Of a DNA stretch of 7,736 nt, positions 7,109-7,736 are shown one piece after another. Position numbers and translations under genes: made by a program. The notes below the pieces were generated by a model. It saw only the letters and a program-made list of their open reading frames with translations. It did not search any database and had not been told where the DNA came from. How positions within the stretch are numbered: the stretch's first letter is position 1; every line of letters begins with the position of its first letter. This DNA is from JBEIUL01 sp044356865 (GTDB taxonomy: Bacteria > Planctomycetota > Phycisphaerae > Phycisphaerales > SM1A02): NCBI GenBank assembly GCA_044356865.1, contig JBIKVN010000153.1:1-7736 (forward strand), given 5' to 3'.

Positions 7109-7736
7109 GACGGTCGGGTCCCGAGCGACCCGGCCGTTCCTGCCTTCCGCCCCGCCGCGAGCCTCCCGATCGCCGCTCCCGAACCGAACCTCCGACGCGA
7201 TCTCGCCGCGTGCACGGGCGACGGGCTGACCTACTCGTACATGGTCGGCGTCGGAGAGACCTATCTCGCCGCGTTCGTGCTGGCCTTGGGGATGCAGGAG
7301 GTCACCTCCGGACTGGTGACCGCGATCCCGCCGCTGGTCGGCGGCGTGGTGCAGCTGGTCGCGACCGCGGGCGTCAACCGGCTCGGCTCGCCGCGGAAGT
7401 GGGTGATGATCTGCGCCTCGACGCAGGCGGCGAGCCTCGTACCGCTCGTGGTCGGGGCGATCGTCGGCTCGATGCCGCCGTGGCTGGTCTTCCTCTGCGC
7501 GAGCCTCTACTGGGCGGCGGCCCTCGCGGCGGGCGGCGTCTGGAACACCTGGGTCGGAATGCTCTTCCCGCCGCGGATCCGGGCCCGCTACTTCGGACGG
7601 CGGAGCCGCGCCTGCCAGATCCTGACGCTCGCGGGGCTGCTTTCGGGCGGGTTCCTGCTTTCGACGGGCGAGCGGAGCGGGGTGCCGCTGGCGGGTTTCG
7701 CGGCGTGCTTCGGGCTCGCGTCGATGGCGCGGCTCT
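7106..7736 (+). CDS. MFS transporter, 3'-truncated by the window edge
   Basis: 210 codons from ATG 7106 run off the right edge without a stop. An in-frame TGA at 7091 and the absence of any other in-frame ATG/GTG/TTG before 7241 make 7106 the best start. The first 28 residues are Pro/Ala-rich. Then LRRDLAACTGDGLTYSYMVG (29-48) leads into the first helix, a layout I know from planctomycete MFS proteins. Membrane segments lie at about 45-63, 68-90, 98-120, 124-145, 169-187 and 191-208, that is, the N-terminal six-helix half. The loop after helix four has WNTWVGMLFPPRIRARYFGR (146-165), the family-typical W..W...L.P...R.RYFG.R signature. NRLGSPRKW (91-99) sits where MFS motif A occurs, between helices two and three. 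Substrate unknown. It is only 38 bp from the preceding stop, has no Shine-Dalgarno site, and a terminator-like hairpin overlaps its first codons, so the exact start is less certain than the gene itself. Confidence 0.82.
   Translation, partial: MDGRVPSDPAVPAFRPAASLPIAAPEPNLRRDLAACTGDGLTYSYMVGVGETYLAAFVLALGMQEVTSGLVTAIPPLVGGVVQLVATAGVNRLGSPRKWVMICASTQAASLVPLVVGAIVGSMPPWLVFLCASLYWAAALAAGGVWNTWVGMLFPPRIRARYFGRRSRACQILTLAGLLSGGFLLSTGERSGVPLAGFAACFGLASMARL
7108..7145 (+). terminator. Terminator-like hairpin after the secretin-like gene, overlapping the MFS start
   Basis: ACGGTCGGGTC (7110-7120) pairs with GACCCGGCCGT (7127-7137) over 11 positions with one G-T pair. The pairing can be extended by two more (7108-7109 with 7138-7139), with a six-base loop CCGAGC. 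It is followed by a modest T-rich tail (TCCTGCCTT). It lies about 40 bp past the stop at 7067, where a terminator for that gene would be expected, but it also covers codons 1-12 of the next gene as called. Confidence 0.5.

Overview
The window is very GC-rich (roughly 70% by eye, not computed) and its real genes favour G or C at third codon positions. The gene families suggest a planctomycete: two MFS transporters of a type I associate with that phylum, a secreted protein built from secretin-like N-domains around a poly-glycine linker, and a large exported protein I cannot match to a named family. The phylum is an inference from family recognition; I cannot name a genus.

Layout, left to right. 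(1) 1-1272: 3' part of an MFS transporter, cut by the window edge. (2) 1310-1744: small DCC-family (DUF393) thiol-disulfide oxidoreductase-like protein, 37 bp downstream and probably co-transcribed. (3) 1745-1905: leader with a hairpin and a pyrimidine-rich stretch. (4) 1906-3678: ribosomal protein S1 (rpsA) with six S1 domains, the one certain housekeeping gene. (5) 3679-4030: a 352-bp gap that is not empty. It holds a terminator-like hairpin for rpsA, then a convergent minus-strand unit of a 27-residue hydrophobic peptide ORF (3812-3895) with its own terminator-like hairpin, then a short divergent intergenic region. (6) 4031-5923: exported 630-residue protein whose first half distantly resembles the AMMECR1 fold and whose second half is alpha-helical. 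(7) 6036-7067: secreted secretin-N-domain-like protein with a 41-residue glycine linker, preceded by the clearest promoter -10 box and Shine-Dalgarno site in the window. (8) 7106-7736: N-terminal part of a second MFS transporter, cut by the right edge. Its start lies in an 8-bp tandem repeat and abuts a terminator-like hairpin.

The genes do not form one pathway. S1 acts in translation, the MFS and DCC proteins are membrane or redox functions, and the 630- and 343-residue proteins are predicted to be exported. The parts most worth a second look are the small minus-strand ORF with its hairpin, the AMMECR1-like protein lacking the family's usual cysteine, and the hairpin over the start of the last gene.
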